A stretch of 64,000 nucleotides of DNA from Spirochaetes bacterium ADurb.Bin133 (GCA_002070605.1 MWDO01000005.1:1-64000), one strand, 5' to 3'; numbered from the stretch's first letter, positions 25,077 through 34,372 are shown. Notes: generated from the letters alone by a model not told the origin. Numbers and translations are program-made.

Positions 25077-26522
25077 ATGGCTTTAAAATTATACAATACT
25101 CTGGCAAGGGGAAAACAGGAGTTTTTGCCGTTAAATCCCCCGTATGTCGGCATGTACGTCTGCGGACCGACCGTTTACGGACATTCTCATCTGGGACACG
25201 CCCGCAGTTATATTACTTACGACGTCCTATACCGTTATCTGAGTTATATCGGTTATAAAGTAAAGTATGTTCAGAATATTACCGACGTCGGGCATCTTGC
25301 GGGCGATAGGGACGTCGGGGAGGATAAAATTCAGAAGCAGGCGCGTCTTGAGAAGACCGATCCCGTGGAGATCGCTTATAAATACGAAACCTCGTATTTT
25401 GACGATATGGACAGACTCAACGTTGCGCGCCCTTCGATTAGTTGCCGCGCGACCGGGCATATAATGGAGATGATCGAGCATATCAAAGGGCTTTTAGATA
25501 AACAAAAGGCTTACGTTACGAAGGAGGGCAACGTCTATTTTAACGTCAGATCGTATAAAGAATACGGCAAGCTCTCCGGCAGGACTCTCGAAGAGGCGTC
25601 GGAAGGGGAGAGAATCGAGGTCGCTAAGGATAAAATCAATCCCGAAGATTTCGCTTTGTGGAAGGCGGCGGAAAAGGAGCATCTTATGCAGTGGCCTTCT
25701 CCTTGGGGGATGGGGTATCCCGGTTGGCATATAGAGTGTTCGGTTATGTCAAACAAATATCTTGGCGAAACTTTAGATATACACGGCGGCGGGCTTGAGA
25801 ATAGTTTTCCGCATCACGAATGCGAAATAGCGCAGTCCGAAGCGTTATACGATAAAACTTTCGTCAGATATTTTGTGCATCACAATATGTTGACGGTCGA
25901 CGGCTCTAAAATGGGCAAGTCGTTAGGCAACTTTATCATACTAAAAGATTTGTTTAAGAAGACCGATCCGATGGTATTGAGATTTTATATATTGCAGGGG
26001 CATTACCGCAGTCCTTTGGATTTTACCGACGAAGCTTTAAACGCGAGCGCCGCCGGTTTTGAAAGGTTGAAGAATTCTATTTTTTCGCTGAGAAAAACCG
26101 TAACCGACGACTTCCAAAATTCCGATTCGATATCGGAAGAGGATTATCCCGATATAAAGAGAGTTAAGGAGGATTTTCTCTCCGCTATGGACGACGATAT
26201 TAATACTCCTATCGCGATTTCGGTTTTATACGAGTTAATGAAGATATCTAACGTCGAATTATCTTCAGACGATAAGGATATGAATAAGTTGGCGCTTATA
26301 AACAGATTGGCGACGCTTTTTGCCGAGGAGATACTGGGGCTTAAGATAGGGAGCGTCCGTTCGCAATCGAAAGAAGACGAACTGATAGAGCTTTTTATAG
26401 AGATGAGAAACGATTTTAGGAAGAATAAGAACTTTGCGATGTCTGATAAGATCAGAGACGATTTGAAGGGGATCGGTATTATCCTTAAAGACGGCTCTAG
26501 CGGAACGACGTACTCAAAATAA
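25077..26522 (+). CDS. cysS: cysteinyl-tRNA synthetase
   Basis: CysRS, 481 aa, class I. The Zn/active-site start YVCGPTVYGHSHLGHAR contains the HIGH-type motif. MGYPGWHIECSVMS and HGGGLENSFPHHECEIAQSE supply the zinc ligands. The KMSKS loop reads SKMGKSLGN. A C-terminal helical region ends in DLKGIGIILKDG. Length is typical, and AAGGA precedes the ATG. Confidence 0.96.
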   Translation: MALKLYNTLARGKQEFLPLNPPYVGMYVCGPTVYGHSHLGHARSYITYDVLYRYLSYIGYKVKYVQNITDVGHLAGDRDVGEDKIQKQARLEKTDPVEIAYKYETSYFDDMDRLNVARPSISCRATGHIMEMIEHIKGLLDKQKAYVTKEGNVYFNVRSYKEYGKLSGRTLEEASEGERIEVAKDKINPEDFALWKAAEKEHLMQWPSPWGMGYPGWHIECSVMSNKYLGETLDIHGGGLENSFPHHECEIAQSEALYDKTFVRYFVHHNMLTVDGSKMGKSLGNFIILKDLFKKTDPMVLRFYILQGHYRSPLDFTDEALNASAAGFERLKNSIFSLRKTVTDDFQNSDSISEEDYPDIKRVKEDFLSAMDDDINTPIAISVLYELMKISNVELSSDDKDMNKLALINRLATLFAEEILGLKIGSVRSQSKEDELIELFIEMRNDFRKNKNFAMSDKIRDDLKGIGIILKDGSSGTTYSK

Positions 26523-26523
26523 A

Positions 26524-27273
26524 ATGATAAGAAAGATATATAGCGTTCTAATTTTTTTTATATTTTTAACTCGGCTACACTCCGCGCCCGCCGGAGATTC
26601 GGACGTTCAATATTTTGGATGGGGGACTCATATAAATCTCCATATCAATCTTGGCATTAGTTATAACATCAGAATTTCTACCGACGTAAATAATAAAAGC
26701 GAACTTTTTTTTCTCGACGTTCCGTTAGGTTTTTGTCTGGAGTTTAGGTTTATCGAGTGGTTCTCAATATACGGCGGGACGGAGGCTTTGTACGCCGTCC
26801 ATTCTTACAAAACCAACTTTTGGGGCGGCGAAACATTCTATTATATCCATAATTTTTGGATCAGGTCGCCGATATCGGTTAGATTTTATCCGTTTGTTTA
26901 TAAGGGCGAGCCGTACGAGAATTTTTTTCTGAGCGTAGGGACTACGCTTCATTTTTGGCCTCTCGGCTGCTATTATATCAGAAATAACGACGATATTTAT
27001 ACCGGCTCGATTTATTCGCCCAAAACGCAATATATGCCGGAAAAAACCGTTTACGCGCCGGCAAATTTAGGACTAAAACTTTCTTTAGGGAATAATTTTA
27101 ATATCTCTGAGAAGTCGTTTTTCGGTCTGGAACTCTATTTTATATATCTGTTTATTCCATATATTAATGGATATGTAAACGGTTACAACTTAGGCGGTCC
27201 GACGATTTTGGAGTTTTCGGCGTCCGTGGGCGTTATGTTGACTATCGGGATAAAGGCGTATCAAAAGTTTTAG
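26524..27273 (+). CDS. secreted, outer-membrane-like beta-barrel protein
   Basis: 249 aa, starting 1 bp after cysS. The signal peptide MIRKIYSVLIFFIFLTRLHS is followed by alternating beta strands rich in Tyr, Phe and Gly (HINLHINLGISYNIRIS, FRFIEWFSIYGGTEALY, GVMLTIGIKAYQKF) and a terminal Phe. This fits a small outer-membrane barrel of about eight strands. No family is recognised. It ends tail-to-tail with the next gene, overlapping by 4 bp. Confidence 0.65.
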   Translation: MIRKIYSVLIFFIFLTRLHSAPAGDSDVQYFGWGTHINLHINLGISYNIRISTDVNNKSELFFLDVPLGFCLEFRFIEWFSIYGGTEALYAVHSYKTNFWGGETFYYIHNFWIRSPISVRFYPFVYKGEPYENFFLSVGTTLHFWPLGCYYIRNNDDIYTGSIYSPKTQYMPEKTVYAPANLGLKLSLGNNFNISEKSFFGLELYFIYLFIPYINGYVNGYNLGGPTILEFSASVGVMLTIGIKAYQKF

Positions 27274-28367
27274 TTAATTCCGGTAAACGAGAAGTCGATT
27301 TTAGAAAAATTCAGATTGTTGTCGGCGTATAGCAGGTAGACGTAATTATCGCGATATTCCGCGCTCATCGAAATAACCGGGAACAGCGACTCCGCAATTT
27401 TGTCTTCGCTCCATTTGTTTTGTTTGACGTTCTTTTTGTAAATTATAGAGATATAAAATTTGGTATCGACGCCGGAAGATTCGCGATCCGACGTAGAAAT
27501 AAAGAATATCGGCTCGTTCTCGGCAATTACAAAATCAAAACAGTGTATCCCGTGAAAATATCCGATTTTTTGCGTTTTAGATTTGCCGTCGATAAACTGC
27601 GCCGAATAGTCTTCATTTGAGTAATAGAGAACGACTGGGACTTTATTATCGTCGAGTTTGACGCGGTATTCTTTAACTCCTTTAGTTATAGATACCGCCT
27701 CAAGCGGCGCAAAACTATACTCCTTTTCATAGTTAATTCGGACTGTGTTTCTGATTAAAGCGCCGTTTGATATATAAAAAAGGTAGAATAAATTTGAGTA
27801 TTTTTCCTTAATTATTTTTATATTATAACAGTCCGTCGCGTCGATATTTAATTCGGCGGTTATATCGGTTTTATCAAGAATGTATGCGTTTAGTCTGTTT
27901 TTTAAATAAATTATAAAGACTTTGTTATCGTGCAGAAACGCCGCGTACTCTTTGGGGTCTATGTTTAACGTCTCAACCGTCCAATTATCAGATTTTTTGT
28001 CTCTCTGTATAATTTTAAAAATTTTATTTTTTTCTTCTATATAATCTTCATACAATACGTATTCCTTATCGGCGTCTTTCAAATAGACGTGGTAACCCAG
28101 ATTTGAGTTGTATTTATTTTCAGAATCAATTTTATCGATAAATTTGGGTCGAAATTCGCCTTCGTTTAAATCCAAATATTTTAGACTCAACGTCCTCTCG
28201 TCGGAATAAATTCCGGTCGCCCGATCCCCCGATATGTCTGCGGAAATATATCCCGTATATAGCTCATCGTCTAATATCCTATTGCTGATATGATCGGCGA
28301 CCGAACCCTTACCGGCCGGAAAACAAGTAGTAAAAAACAGTATAAACAGCGCTAAGTATTTTTTCAT
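27270..28367 (-). CDS. secreted or lipoprotein of unknown function
   Basis: 365 aa. The signal MKKYLALFILFFTTC has a possible lipobox at Cys15. The remainder has repeated beta segments such as GYHVYLKDADKEYVLYEDY, FYISNGALIRNTVRI and YVLYADNNLNFSKIDF, which might form a beta-propeller, but no motif is firm. It is convergent with the barrel gene and stands alone on its strand. Confidence 0.6.
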   Translation of the reverse strand: MKKYLALFILFFTTCFPAGKGSVADHISNRILDDELYTGYISADISGDRATGIYSDERTLSLKYLDLNEGEFRPKFIDKIDSENKYNSNLGYHVYLKDADKEYVLYEDYIEEKNKIFKIIQRDKKSDNWTVETLNIDPKEYAAFLHDNKVFIIYLKNRLNAYILDKTDITAELNIDATDCYNIKIIKEKYSNLFYLFYISNGALIRNTVRINYEKEYSFAPLEAVSITKGVKEYRVKLDDNKVPVVLYYSNEDYSAQFIDGKSKTQKIGYFHGIHCFDFVIAENEPIFFISTSDRESSGVDTKFYISIIYKKNVKQNKWSEDKIAESLFPVISMSAEYRDNYVYLLYADNNLNFSKIDFSFTGIN

Positions 28368-28475
28368 AAATTTATTATCGAAGAATTCCCGGATTTATTT
28401 ATTTTTTTACTGAAATAATGGTATTAAATATACTTCGCTCGGCTCGGTATGACGATTTCCCGCAAATTAAAAGAG

Positions 28476-28716
28476 ACCGGTCTTTTGGGGCGGGAAAATC
28501 GGCGCATATGTGTCAAATAAATAAATCGGCGCATATGCGCCGCGCCGTTCCTCGATAAATAAATTGGACACATATGCGCCGCGTCGATAACGCGCGACAA
28601 TTGTCGTATAAAAATTTGACACATATGGGCCGCGCTGCTCCCTGATATAAAATGACACATATGGGCTACATAACCGTCGCGGCTACTCCCCGATGGAAAT
28701 TTGACGCATATGCGCC
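28476..28716. repeat. six-unit palindrome array with degenerate left arm
   Basis: A decayed left arm, ACCGGTCTTTTGGGGCGGG, starts at about 28476. Units lie at 28501-28514, 28528-28541, 28567-28580, 28617-28630, 28654-28667 and 28703-28716, as GGCGCATATGTGTC, GGCGCATATGCGCC and GACACATATGGGCC forms. Spacers such as CGTTCCTCGATAAATAAATT and GATAACGCGCGACAATTGTC recur in other arrays. No right arm. The remainder of 28368-28962 holds a perfect stem CTCGGCA-TCCT-TGCCGAG (28902-28919) of unknown role. Confidence 0.8.
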
Positions 28717-28962
28717 AGATATTTTTTTTCTCATTATTTTTAAAAATATATTGAAATATTTTTAGTATTAATTTAAATTTAACAGCGAAAACCAAGCGCG
28801 TCTTTTATACCAAGCCGGTTCAGGATGCGTTTTAAGGCTCAGATATATTGTAGTTAGATAAAATGCAACGGCTAAGGCCTTCTCTTTTTTCTTTGGGGGG
28901 TCTCGGCATCCTTGCCGAGGAGAAAAATATTTGACTCTTTTTAGATTATTAAGGTTGTCAGA

Positions 28963-31080
28963 ATGAAAAAATATTTATTTGTTTTAATTTTGATTTCTCT
29001 TTCAAAACTCTTTTCTTTAGAACCGGTTATTATAAACGATAAAACGGAATCAATCCAAATTGGAAAATATCTTGAAGTGTTTGAAGATCCTTCATGCGAA
29101 CTAACAATAGAGGATATTATAAAACCTGAATATCAAAATAAATTTATTTTGAGTGATGATAACAGAGTTAATAAGGGTAAATCTCAATCTGTCTTTTGGT
29201 TTAAATTAAAAATTCTTGTAACAGAAAATATTAATGATAGTTTAATTTTAGAATCTACTTGGCCTTTATATGATGTCATAAATATATATTATAAAGATGA
29301 TGATGTACTAATAAAAAAATATTATGGAAATATTTTCCCTTTTAATCAAAGAGAAATCAATAGTATTAATTTCTCTTTTGAAATACCTTATGAAATAATG
29401 AAGGTGAAAGAGATTTATATTTCTATAAAAACAGATACAAGCGTTCAACTTCCATTAAAAGTACATAAAAAAGAAATATTTCTCGAAAAGGAAAAATTTG
29501 AATTGATATTATTCGGTCTTTTTATAGGAATATTTTTAGTAATGATTGTTTACAACTTAATTTTATATATTTTTATAAAAGATTTTTCTTATTTATTTTA
29601 TGTAATATATGAATTTACATATTTGTTATTTCAACTTTCGTATTTAGGTTTTTCATATAAATATTTTTGGCCTGAAAATCTGTGGTTTAGTCTTCATTCA
29701 ATGCCATTATTTTTAGGTTTAGGAATGATGTGTTATTTATTATATTCTCAAATATTTCTAAAAATTAAATTATATAGTAAAATTTTAAATCTAATATTCT
29801 ATGTATTTGAAATAATAATATTAGTTTTTACATTATTGACCTTATATACAATATTTACGCCGCTAAAAATTATAAATTTTTTGGGGATTTTTACTTTATT
29901 TCTCATATTATTTGGTAGCATTTTTGTTTTAGTAAAAGGTAATAAATCGGCTCGATATTTTTTAATAGGATGGTCATTTTTTATTATAGGAAGTCTTTTA
30001 GTAACATTAAAGGCGGTTGGGTATGTATCAAATAATATAATAACTTCATATCCAATGCAAATAGGTTCAATTTTTGAAGTAATACTTTTATCAATTGCAT
30101 TATCAGACAGATATAATATTATGAAAAAAGAAAAAGAAGATTCTCAGCAATTAGCGCTTGAAACTCAAACAAAATTAAAAAGTGAAGCAGAAAGAAGATT
30201 AAAAATAACAGAAATTTACACGCGCCGTTCAATCGTAGAAAAAATAGAAAAGGGCGAAGACCCAACGAATTACAAACCGGAAAATAAACGAATAACGATT
30301 TTATTTTCCGACATTCGCGACTTTACAACAATTTCTGAAAATCTATCGGCAATTGAAACGGTAGAATTATTAAATTCCTACTTTAACGAAATGAATGATT
30401 GTATAATGCAGCTTGGCGGCGAAATTGATAAACTAATCGGCGATTGCATAATGGCTTTGTTTGACGATCCGGATAAGTCAATCCATTCTGCAATTCAAAT
30501 GAGAGAAAAATTAATAACTTTCAATCTTCAAAACAAAACAAAATTGCGTGTAAATAACGGAATTGGTATAAATTACGGCGAAGTAGTTCTCGGAAATATT
30601 GGTTCAAAAACAAAAATGGATTATACTGTTATTGGCGATATTGTTAATTCTGCAAGCAGGATTGAGTCGTTAACAAAATATTACGGACTTCCGATTATTA
30701 TTTCCGAAGAACTCAAAAATTCTTTAAAAGAAAATTACAAAATTCGGTTTATAGACGAAGTTTTAGTAAAAGGTAAAAAACAACCGACAAGAATTTATGA
30801 AGTTTTTGATTATGAAAAGCCTGAAATTACTGAAATGAAATGTAATTACAATGATGAATTGATTAAAACTTTTGATTTATATAAACAAGGTAATTTTCAA
30901 GAAACAATAAAAATATACAAAAAATTAATAGGAAAAGCCAAAAACCACAGTTATTTAAAAAATAAATGTTCTGATCCTCTGTTAAACTTTTATTTGGATA
31001 GATGTATAAAATTGCAAGAGCAAAAAGAAGCAGGATTATTGGATAATTGGAACGGCGTGTATGAATTCTTGGATAAGTGA
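28963..31080 (+). CDS. 7TMR-DISM adenylate/guanylate cyclase
   Basis: 705 aa. The signal MKKYLFVLILISLSKLFS is followed by a periplasmic 7TMR-DISMED2-like domain (about 20-160; SVFWFKLKI, WPLYDVINIYY). About seven membrane helices span 175-385, then a coiled coil and a class III cyclase (about 440-630): LFSDIRDFTTISE, LGGEIDKLIGDCIMALF and DYTVIGDIVNSASRIE carry the metal-binding Asp residues. The C-terminal 70 residues are helical, TPR-like. Its codons are clearly more AT-rich than the neighbours, and an attC-like site follows it. cAMP is the likeliest product and could feed the CNB-GGDEF pair at 5-7 kb. Confidence 0.88.
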   Translation: MKKYLFVLILISLSKLFSLEPVIINDKTESIQIGKYLEVFEDPSCELTIEDIIKPEYQNKFILSDDNRVNKGKSQSVFWFKLKILVTENINDSLILESTWPLYDVINIYYKDDDVLIKKYYGNIFPFNQREINSINFSFEIPYEIMKVKEIYISIKTDTSVQLPLKVHKKEIFLEKEKFELILFGLFIGIFLVMIVYNLILYIFIKDFSYLFYVIYEFTYLLFQLSYLGFSYKYFWPENLWFSLHSMPLFLGLGMMCYLLYSQIFLKIKLYSKILNLIFYVFEIIILVFTLLTLYTIFTPLKIINFLGIFTLFLILFGSIFVLVKGNKSARYFLIGWSFFIIGSLLVTLKAVGYVSNNIITSYPMQIGSIFEVILLSIALSDRYNIMKKEKEDSQQLALETQTKLKSEAERRLKITEIYTRRSIVEKIEKGEDPTNYKPENKRITILFSDIRDFTTISENLSAIETVELLNSYFNEMNDCIMQLGGEIDKLIGDCIMALFDDPDKSIHSAIQMREKLITFNLQNKTKLRVNNGIGINYGEVVLGNIGSKTKMDYTVIGDIVNSASRIESLTKYYGLPIIISEELKNSLKENYKIRFIDEVLVKGKKQPTRIYEVFDYEKPEITEMKCNYNDELIKTFDLYKQGNFQETIKIYKKLIGKAKNHSYLKNKCSDPLLNFYLDRCIKLQEQKEAGLLDNWNGVYEFLDK

Positions 31081-31089
31081 GTAACATTT

Positions 31090-31111
31090 GCGGCGTCCGC
31101 GCCGCGATTTT
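31090..31111 (+). terminator. weak terminator after the cyclase
   Basis: GCGGCG-TCCG-CGCCGC is a perfect 6-bp GC stem 10 bp after the stop, followed by GATTTTAT, a poor T run. Confidence 0.4.
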
Positions 31112-31136
31112 ATGGTATTTCGTAGCTGTATCCATC

Positions 31137-31282
31137 GACTAACAGCCGGTTGCCGGTTTACCCAAATTTGACGGCGATTTTTGAGATTATTGTTGATTTT
31201 TGGTGTTATTTGTAGTATTTGTTAGTTATATTTAGATTTATATAAGCCGGCCGTCGACTTCGACAACCGGCGGGCGTTAGGC
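31137..31282 (+). other. integron attC-like recombination site
   Basis: CTAAC followed by A and GCCGGTTG (31139-31152) pairs with CAACCGGC, GGGC and GTTAG (31264-31280). That gives an outer 5-bp stem, an unpaired asymmetric spacer and an 8-bp inner stem around a loop of about 110 bases. The 3' core GTTAGGC fits the attC rule GTTRRRY. The 5' core GACTAAC fits RYYYAAC except at one base. Length (about 146 bp) is at the long end for attC. It lies 60 bp after the AT-rich cyclase gene, where a cassette attC would be. No integrase is in the window. Confidence 0.5.
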
Positions 31283-31308
31283 GCAATGCCAAAACCAAGA
31301 GTTTGAAT

Positions 31309-31458
31309 ATGAAACAAGATAAAATAATATTTAAAAATAGGTTTTTAACAACATTAACATATATATTTATGGCGTTTTGTTTGATAAACTGCATCGCTCA
31401 AAGGTTGATCGATGAGAGAGGAAAGTATCCCGATGAGTCAATCATATGCGTCAAATAA
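31309..31458 (+). CDS. small lipoprotein, 3' end overwritten by repeat array
   Basis: A 49-aa frame. The signal has the hydrophobic stretch LTYIFMAFCLINC with a lipobox Cys28, then AQRLIDERGKYPDES. The last codons (IICVK and stop) are encoded by the first unit of the repeat array that begins at about 31440, so the gene was probably longer before the array arrived. No clear Shine-Dalgarno. It lies just after the attC-like site. Confidence 0.4.
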   Translation: MKQDKIIFKNRFLTTLTYIFMAFCLINCIAQRLIDERGKYPDESIICVK

Positions 31459-31671
31459 ATAAATTGGACGCATATGCGCCGCGCCGTTCCTCGATATAAA
31501 ATGACACATATGCGCCGCGTCGCTCCTCGATGAATAAATTGGCGCATATGCGCCGCGCCGCTCCTTGATATAAAATGACACATATGCGCCGCGTCGATAA
31601 CGCGCGACGACTGTTTCGTAAAATGACACATATGCGCCGATTATTTTTTATCCCCAAAAAGCCCGGCGGGG
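31440..31671. repeat. regular palindrome array, 36-bp period, right arm
   Basis: Six units begin with CATATGCGTC at about 31444. They alternate GACGCATATGCGCC, GACACATATGCGCC and GGCGCATATGCGCC, with spacers of 22, 24, 22 and 34 bp, so successive units start 36, 38, 36 and 48 bp apart. Spacers are near-copies of each other (CGTTCCTCGATATAAAAT, CGCTCCTTGATATAAAAT). The right arm CCCCAAAAAGCCCGGCGGGG at 31652-31671 is diverged. There is no left arm. Three overlapping minus-strand frames are open because of the 3n period, and are not called as genes. Confidence 0.85.
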
Positions 31672-31678
31672 AGTCTAT

Positions 31679-33334
31679 TTATTTTAACAACTTTTCTAAT
31701 ATCTCTCTTTGGGGGTTATTCTTTGAGGAGAGGCGCGGCGCGGATATTTCATTTCCGTCGCAGTCTCTTTCGGCGTAGAACATAGCGGTCGCCAAAGTCG
31801 CGGGGGTGGGGGTAAAATCTTGATGGCGCAGACTTTTGACGCCGTTTTTCTTCAAAAACGCGCCGAGTTTTTTTACCGAGTCGAGAGAACTTCCCGGAAA
31901 GGAGAGTATTATATACGGAATGATTTGATATTTTAAGTTATTATCTTTTTTTATTTTATCAAACAGCCGTAAGAATTTTTCGAAGGCGGCGTTCGGCGGT
32001 TTTTTCATCAGTTTAAGAATTTTGTCGTCTGTATGCTCCGGCGCGATTTTGAGACGTCCGGAGGTCGCGTTTTTTATTATCCACTCCGTCTCTTTTGTTT
32101 TTTTCAGCGATAAGTCGTGTCTCAAGCCGGAGCCGACGAAAATTTTAAATTCGGGGAATCTCCTTTTTAGGAATTTTAGCGCTATAAGATAGTCGTCGTT
32201 TATCTCGAGATTGGGACAAATTTGGGGATAGAGGCACGAAGGCGACTTGCACCAACCGATTTTGCATGAGAGTCCGTACATATTCGCCGTTGGTCCTCCT
32301 ACGTCGGTAATAGTTCCGTGGAATGATTTGAGTTCGGAGAGGTTCGCTATCTCGCGCTCTATCGAACTTAAACTTCGCGAAGTAACGATTGGTCCTTGAT
32401 GAAGCGTTATGGCGCAGAAGGAGCAGCGGCCAAAACAGCCGCGATGGGATACTATCGAGTCTTTTATCATACGCCATGCCGGAATTCGTTCGCAGTAATC
32501 GGGGTAATCTTTTCTGTAAGGAAGCGAATATACTTCGTCAAGTTCGGAGCGCGAAAGCGGAGCGTTTGGAGGATAGACGACGACGTATTCGTTATCCTGT
32601 TTTTGGACAAGAATATCCGATTTATCCCAAACCATGTTCTCTTCCATAATAGAGGTCGTTTTTATTAATAGGGATTTGTCTTTGAGAATATCGTTATACG
32701 AAGGGAGTTCGATAAATTTTCCCAAGTCGTCGATATTTTTTTTCTTTACCGCCGTTCCCCGTACGCCGTCGAGCGATAGTCCGCTTGATAATCTTTTTGC
32801 GATTTCGACGATCGCTTTCTCTCCCATCGAATATACGATAATATCCGCTTTTGAGTCGATCAATATCGATTTGCGGATTTTTTGCTGAACGTAGTCGTAA
32901 TGAGCGGCTCTTCGGAGCGACGCTTCGATGCCGCCGAGGACGACGGGGACGTTTTTATATCTCTTTTTAAAGTACGAAGTATAGAATATCGTCGCTCTAT
33001 CGGGTCTTTTTCGCGCTCCGTTTTCAAAATACGGTTCGCCGTCCAGCGAAAAGTCGTCGGTTTTTCTGATATTTCGCGAGCTTGTATAATTTGAAACGAC
33101 GCTGTCCATATTTCCCGAAGTTATTCCGATAAAAAGTTTTACCTCCGGCAGAGTTTCGAGATAACTGTCGATATAGTATTCCGGTTGCGAGACTATGCAT
33201 ACCGAAAAACCGGCGAACTCTATCACGCGCGCGATAATCGCTATGCCGAAGGACGGACAGTCGATATATGCGTCGCCGGAAACGAGTAGAACGTCGACGG
33301 CGTCCGTTTTTTTATCGGGAAGATAGTGGATCAT
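31679..33334 (-). CDS. YgiQ-type radical SAM protein
   Basis: 551 aa, UPF0313/YgiQ family. The N-terminal B12-binding-like part has LLVSGDAYIDCPSFGIAIIAR, and VVLGGIEASLRRAAHYDY follows. The radical SAM cluster motif CxxxCxxC is GCFGRCSFC, and IAPEHTDDKILKLMKKP and IPYIILSFPGS come later. A C-terminal segment DFTPTPATLATAMFY is typical. Its biochemical role is unknown. Its start overlaps the upstream amidohydrolase by 23 bp, and its stop lies 7 bp from a repeat arm. Confidence 0.88.
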   Translation of the reverse strand: MIHYLPDKKTDAVDVLLVSGDAYIDCPSFGIAIIARVIEFAGFSVCIVSQPEYYIDSYLETLPEVKLFIGITSGNMDSVVSNYTSSRNIRKTDDFSLDGEPYFENGARKRPDRATIFYTSYFKKRYKNVPVVLGGIEASLRRAAHYDYVQQKIRKSILIDSKADIIVYSMGEKAIVEIAKRLSSGLSLDGVRGTAVKKKNIDDLGKFIELPSYNDILKDKSLLIKTTSIMEENMVWDKSDILVQKQDNEYVVVYPPNAPLSRSELDEVYSLPYRKDYPDYCERIPAWRMIKDSIVSHRGCFGRCSFCAITLHQGPIVTSRSLSSIEREIANLSELKSFHGTITDVGGPTANMYGLSCKIGWCKSPSCLYPQICPNLEINDDYLIALKFLKRRFPEFKIFVGSGLRHDLSLKKTKETEWIIKNATSGRLKIAPEHTDDKILKLMKKPPNAAFEKFLRLFDKIKKDNNLKYQIIPYIILSFPGSSLDSVKKLGAFLKKNGVKSLRHQDFTPTPATLATAMFYAERDCDGNEISAPRLSSKNNPQREILEKLLK

Positions 33335-34133
33335 AATATTTTCTCAAAAAATTCTCGCCGTTTTTATAAAAAATTTTCTCTTTATAATCGCTCGATATAT
33401 TTAGACCGTCTATAAAATCGATTTGTTGTTTTTGAGAGAGCCACGGCGAGTCGCTTCCAAATAAAAAAAACTCGTCGTTATGTTTTGACAAAATTTTATC
33501 TCTAAGCGCCGGCTCTATCTCGTGAATAAACGAGGTATCAAAGTAGAGGTTTTTGCCCGAAAGGAGAGCGAGGACGTTATCCCAATCTTTCCAACTTCCC
33601 ATATGGCTCGCTATAATTGTAAGCCGCGGAAATTCTTTTAATATTTTTGCGATACGAAAAGGCGCGGCGTTGTCCTGTTTGCCGAACGCTATATCGTAAC
33701 CGGCGTGGAATAGTATAAAAATCTCTTCGGTTTGAAGACGATCGTAAATATCAAATAAATTCTCGTCGTCGATAAAAAAATTCTGATATAGAGGGTGCAA
33801 CTTTATTCCCCGAAAACCGGATTTTTTTATAGCTTCGACGTCGCTTTGCCAATTTGGATTGTTTGGGTAGAACGAAGCGAGCGGAAGAATTCTATCCGAT
33901 CGTATCTCGCCGGACCATTTCAAAATCGACGCGATCTGTTCCGGTTTTGTGGCGATATTGGCGACTAAAGATTTATCTACGCCGGCGCCGTCCATAGAGG
34001 CGAGCAGTTCCTTGATCGAGCCCATGTGAAACGGTTTGTACTCGCCGCTATGCTCGGCGAGTTTTGTAACGGCTTTTTCCGCTAAAAAATCCGGAAACGC
34101 GTGAGTATGAAAATCTATAATCTTACTATTCAT
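33312..34133 (-). CDS. amidohydrolase-family metal-dependent hydrolase
   Basis: 273 aa from the ATG at 34133 (MNSKIIDFHTHAFPD), which follows AGGA. The open frame continues 56 codons upstream through a repeat array and is not credible there. Amidohydrolase-2 (TIM-barrel) features are DFHTHAFPD, GIKLHPLYQNF, ILFHAGYD, IIASHMGSW and LFGSDSPW, giving the expected His and Asp metal ligands. The substrate is unknown. It precedes and overlaps the YgiQ gene, so the two are co-expressed. Confidence 0.82.
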   Translation of the reverse strand: MNSKIIDFHTHAFPDFLAEKAVTKLAEHSGEYKPFHMGSIKELLASMDGAGVDKSLVANIATKPEQIASILKWSGEIRSDRILPLASFYPNNPNWQSDVEAIKKSGFRGIKLHPLYQNFFIDDENLFDIYDRLQTEEIFILFHAGYDIAFGKQDNAAPFRIAKILKEFPRLTIIASHMGSWKDWDNVLALLSGKNLYFDTSFIHEIEPALRDKILSKHNDEFFLFGSDSPWLSQKQQIDFIDGLNISSDYKEKIFYKNGENFLRKYYDPLSSR

Positions 34134-34196
34134 CGTTTTATTCCTAATACCTTCTTTCATAATTAAATCTTTCGCCGCTCCCGCAGTCGCGCCTGC

Positions 34197-34372
34197 GGCG
34201 CATATGCGCCAAATTGCCCTGCGGTATAAAATTGCGCCATATGTGTCAATATTTCCCGCGACAAAAAATTGCAACATATGTGTCAATATTTCTTGCGACA
34301 AAAAATTGCAACATATGTGTCAATATTGCGTCGAATTTTTTTTGCGACAATTGTCGCGCGTTATCGGCGCGA
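34197..34372. repeat. palindrome array with 37-bp tandem units
   Basis: GGCGCATATGCGCC at 34197-34210 is followed by CGCCATATGTGTC and then two tandem 37-bp units beginning GCGACAAAAAATTGCAACAT at 34258 and 34295. It ends with the spacer word GACAATTGTCGCGCGTTATC in the opposite orientation to its copies at 28600 and 60310. No CCGTCGG arms. It occupies the divergent interval before the alpha-glucan locus. Confidence 0.78.

Noticed and set aside
28777-28859. Second attC-like site upstream of the adenylate cyclase
   Set aside because: ATTTAAC and GTTAGAT fit the core rules, but the inner sequences do not pair, so the fold expected of attC is missing.
31398-31657. Three overlapping open frames on the minus strand through the array
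   Set aside because: They arise from a period divisible by three and low stop density. The frames encode the same periodic peptide in three phases and have no start signals. The same holds for frames across 4798-5049, 28424-28795, 52817-53053 and 60087-60353.
31440-31671. CRISPR array
   Set aside because: Spacing looks similar, but repeats are only 14 bp, vary among three forms, and spacers are near-copies of one another found in several arrays. No cas genes are present.
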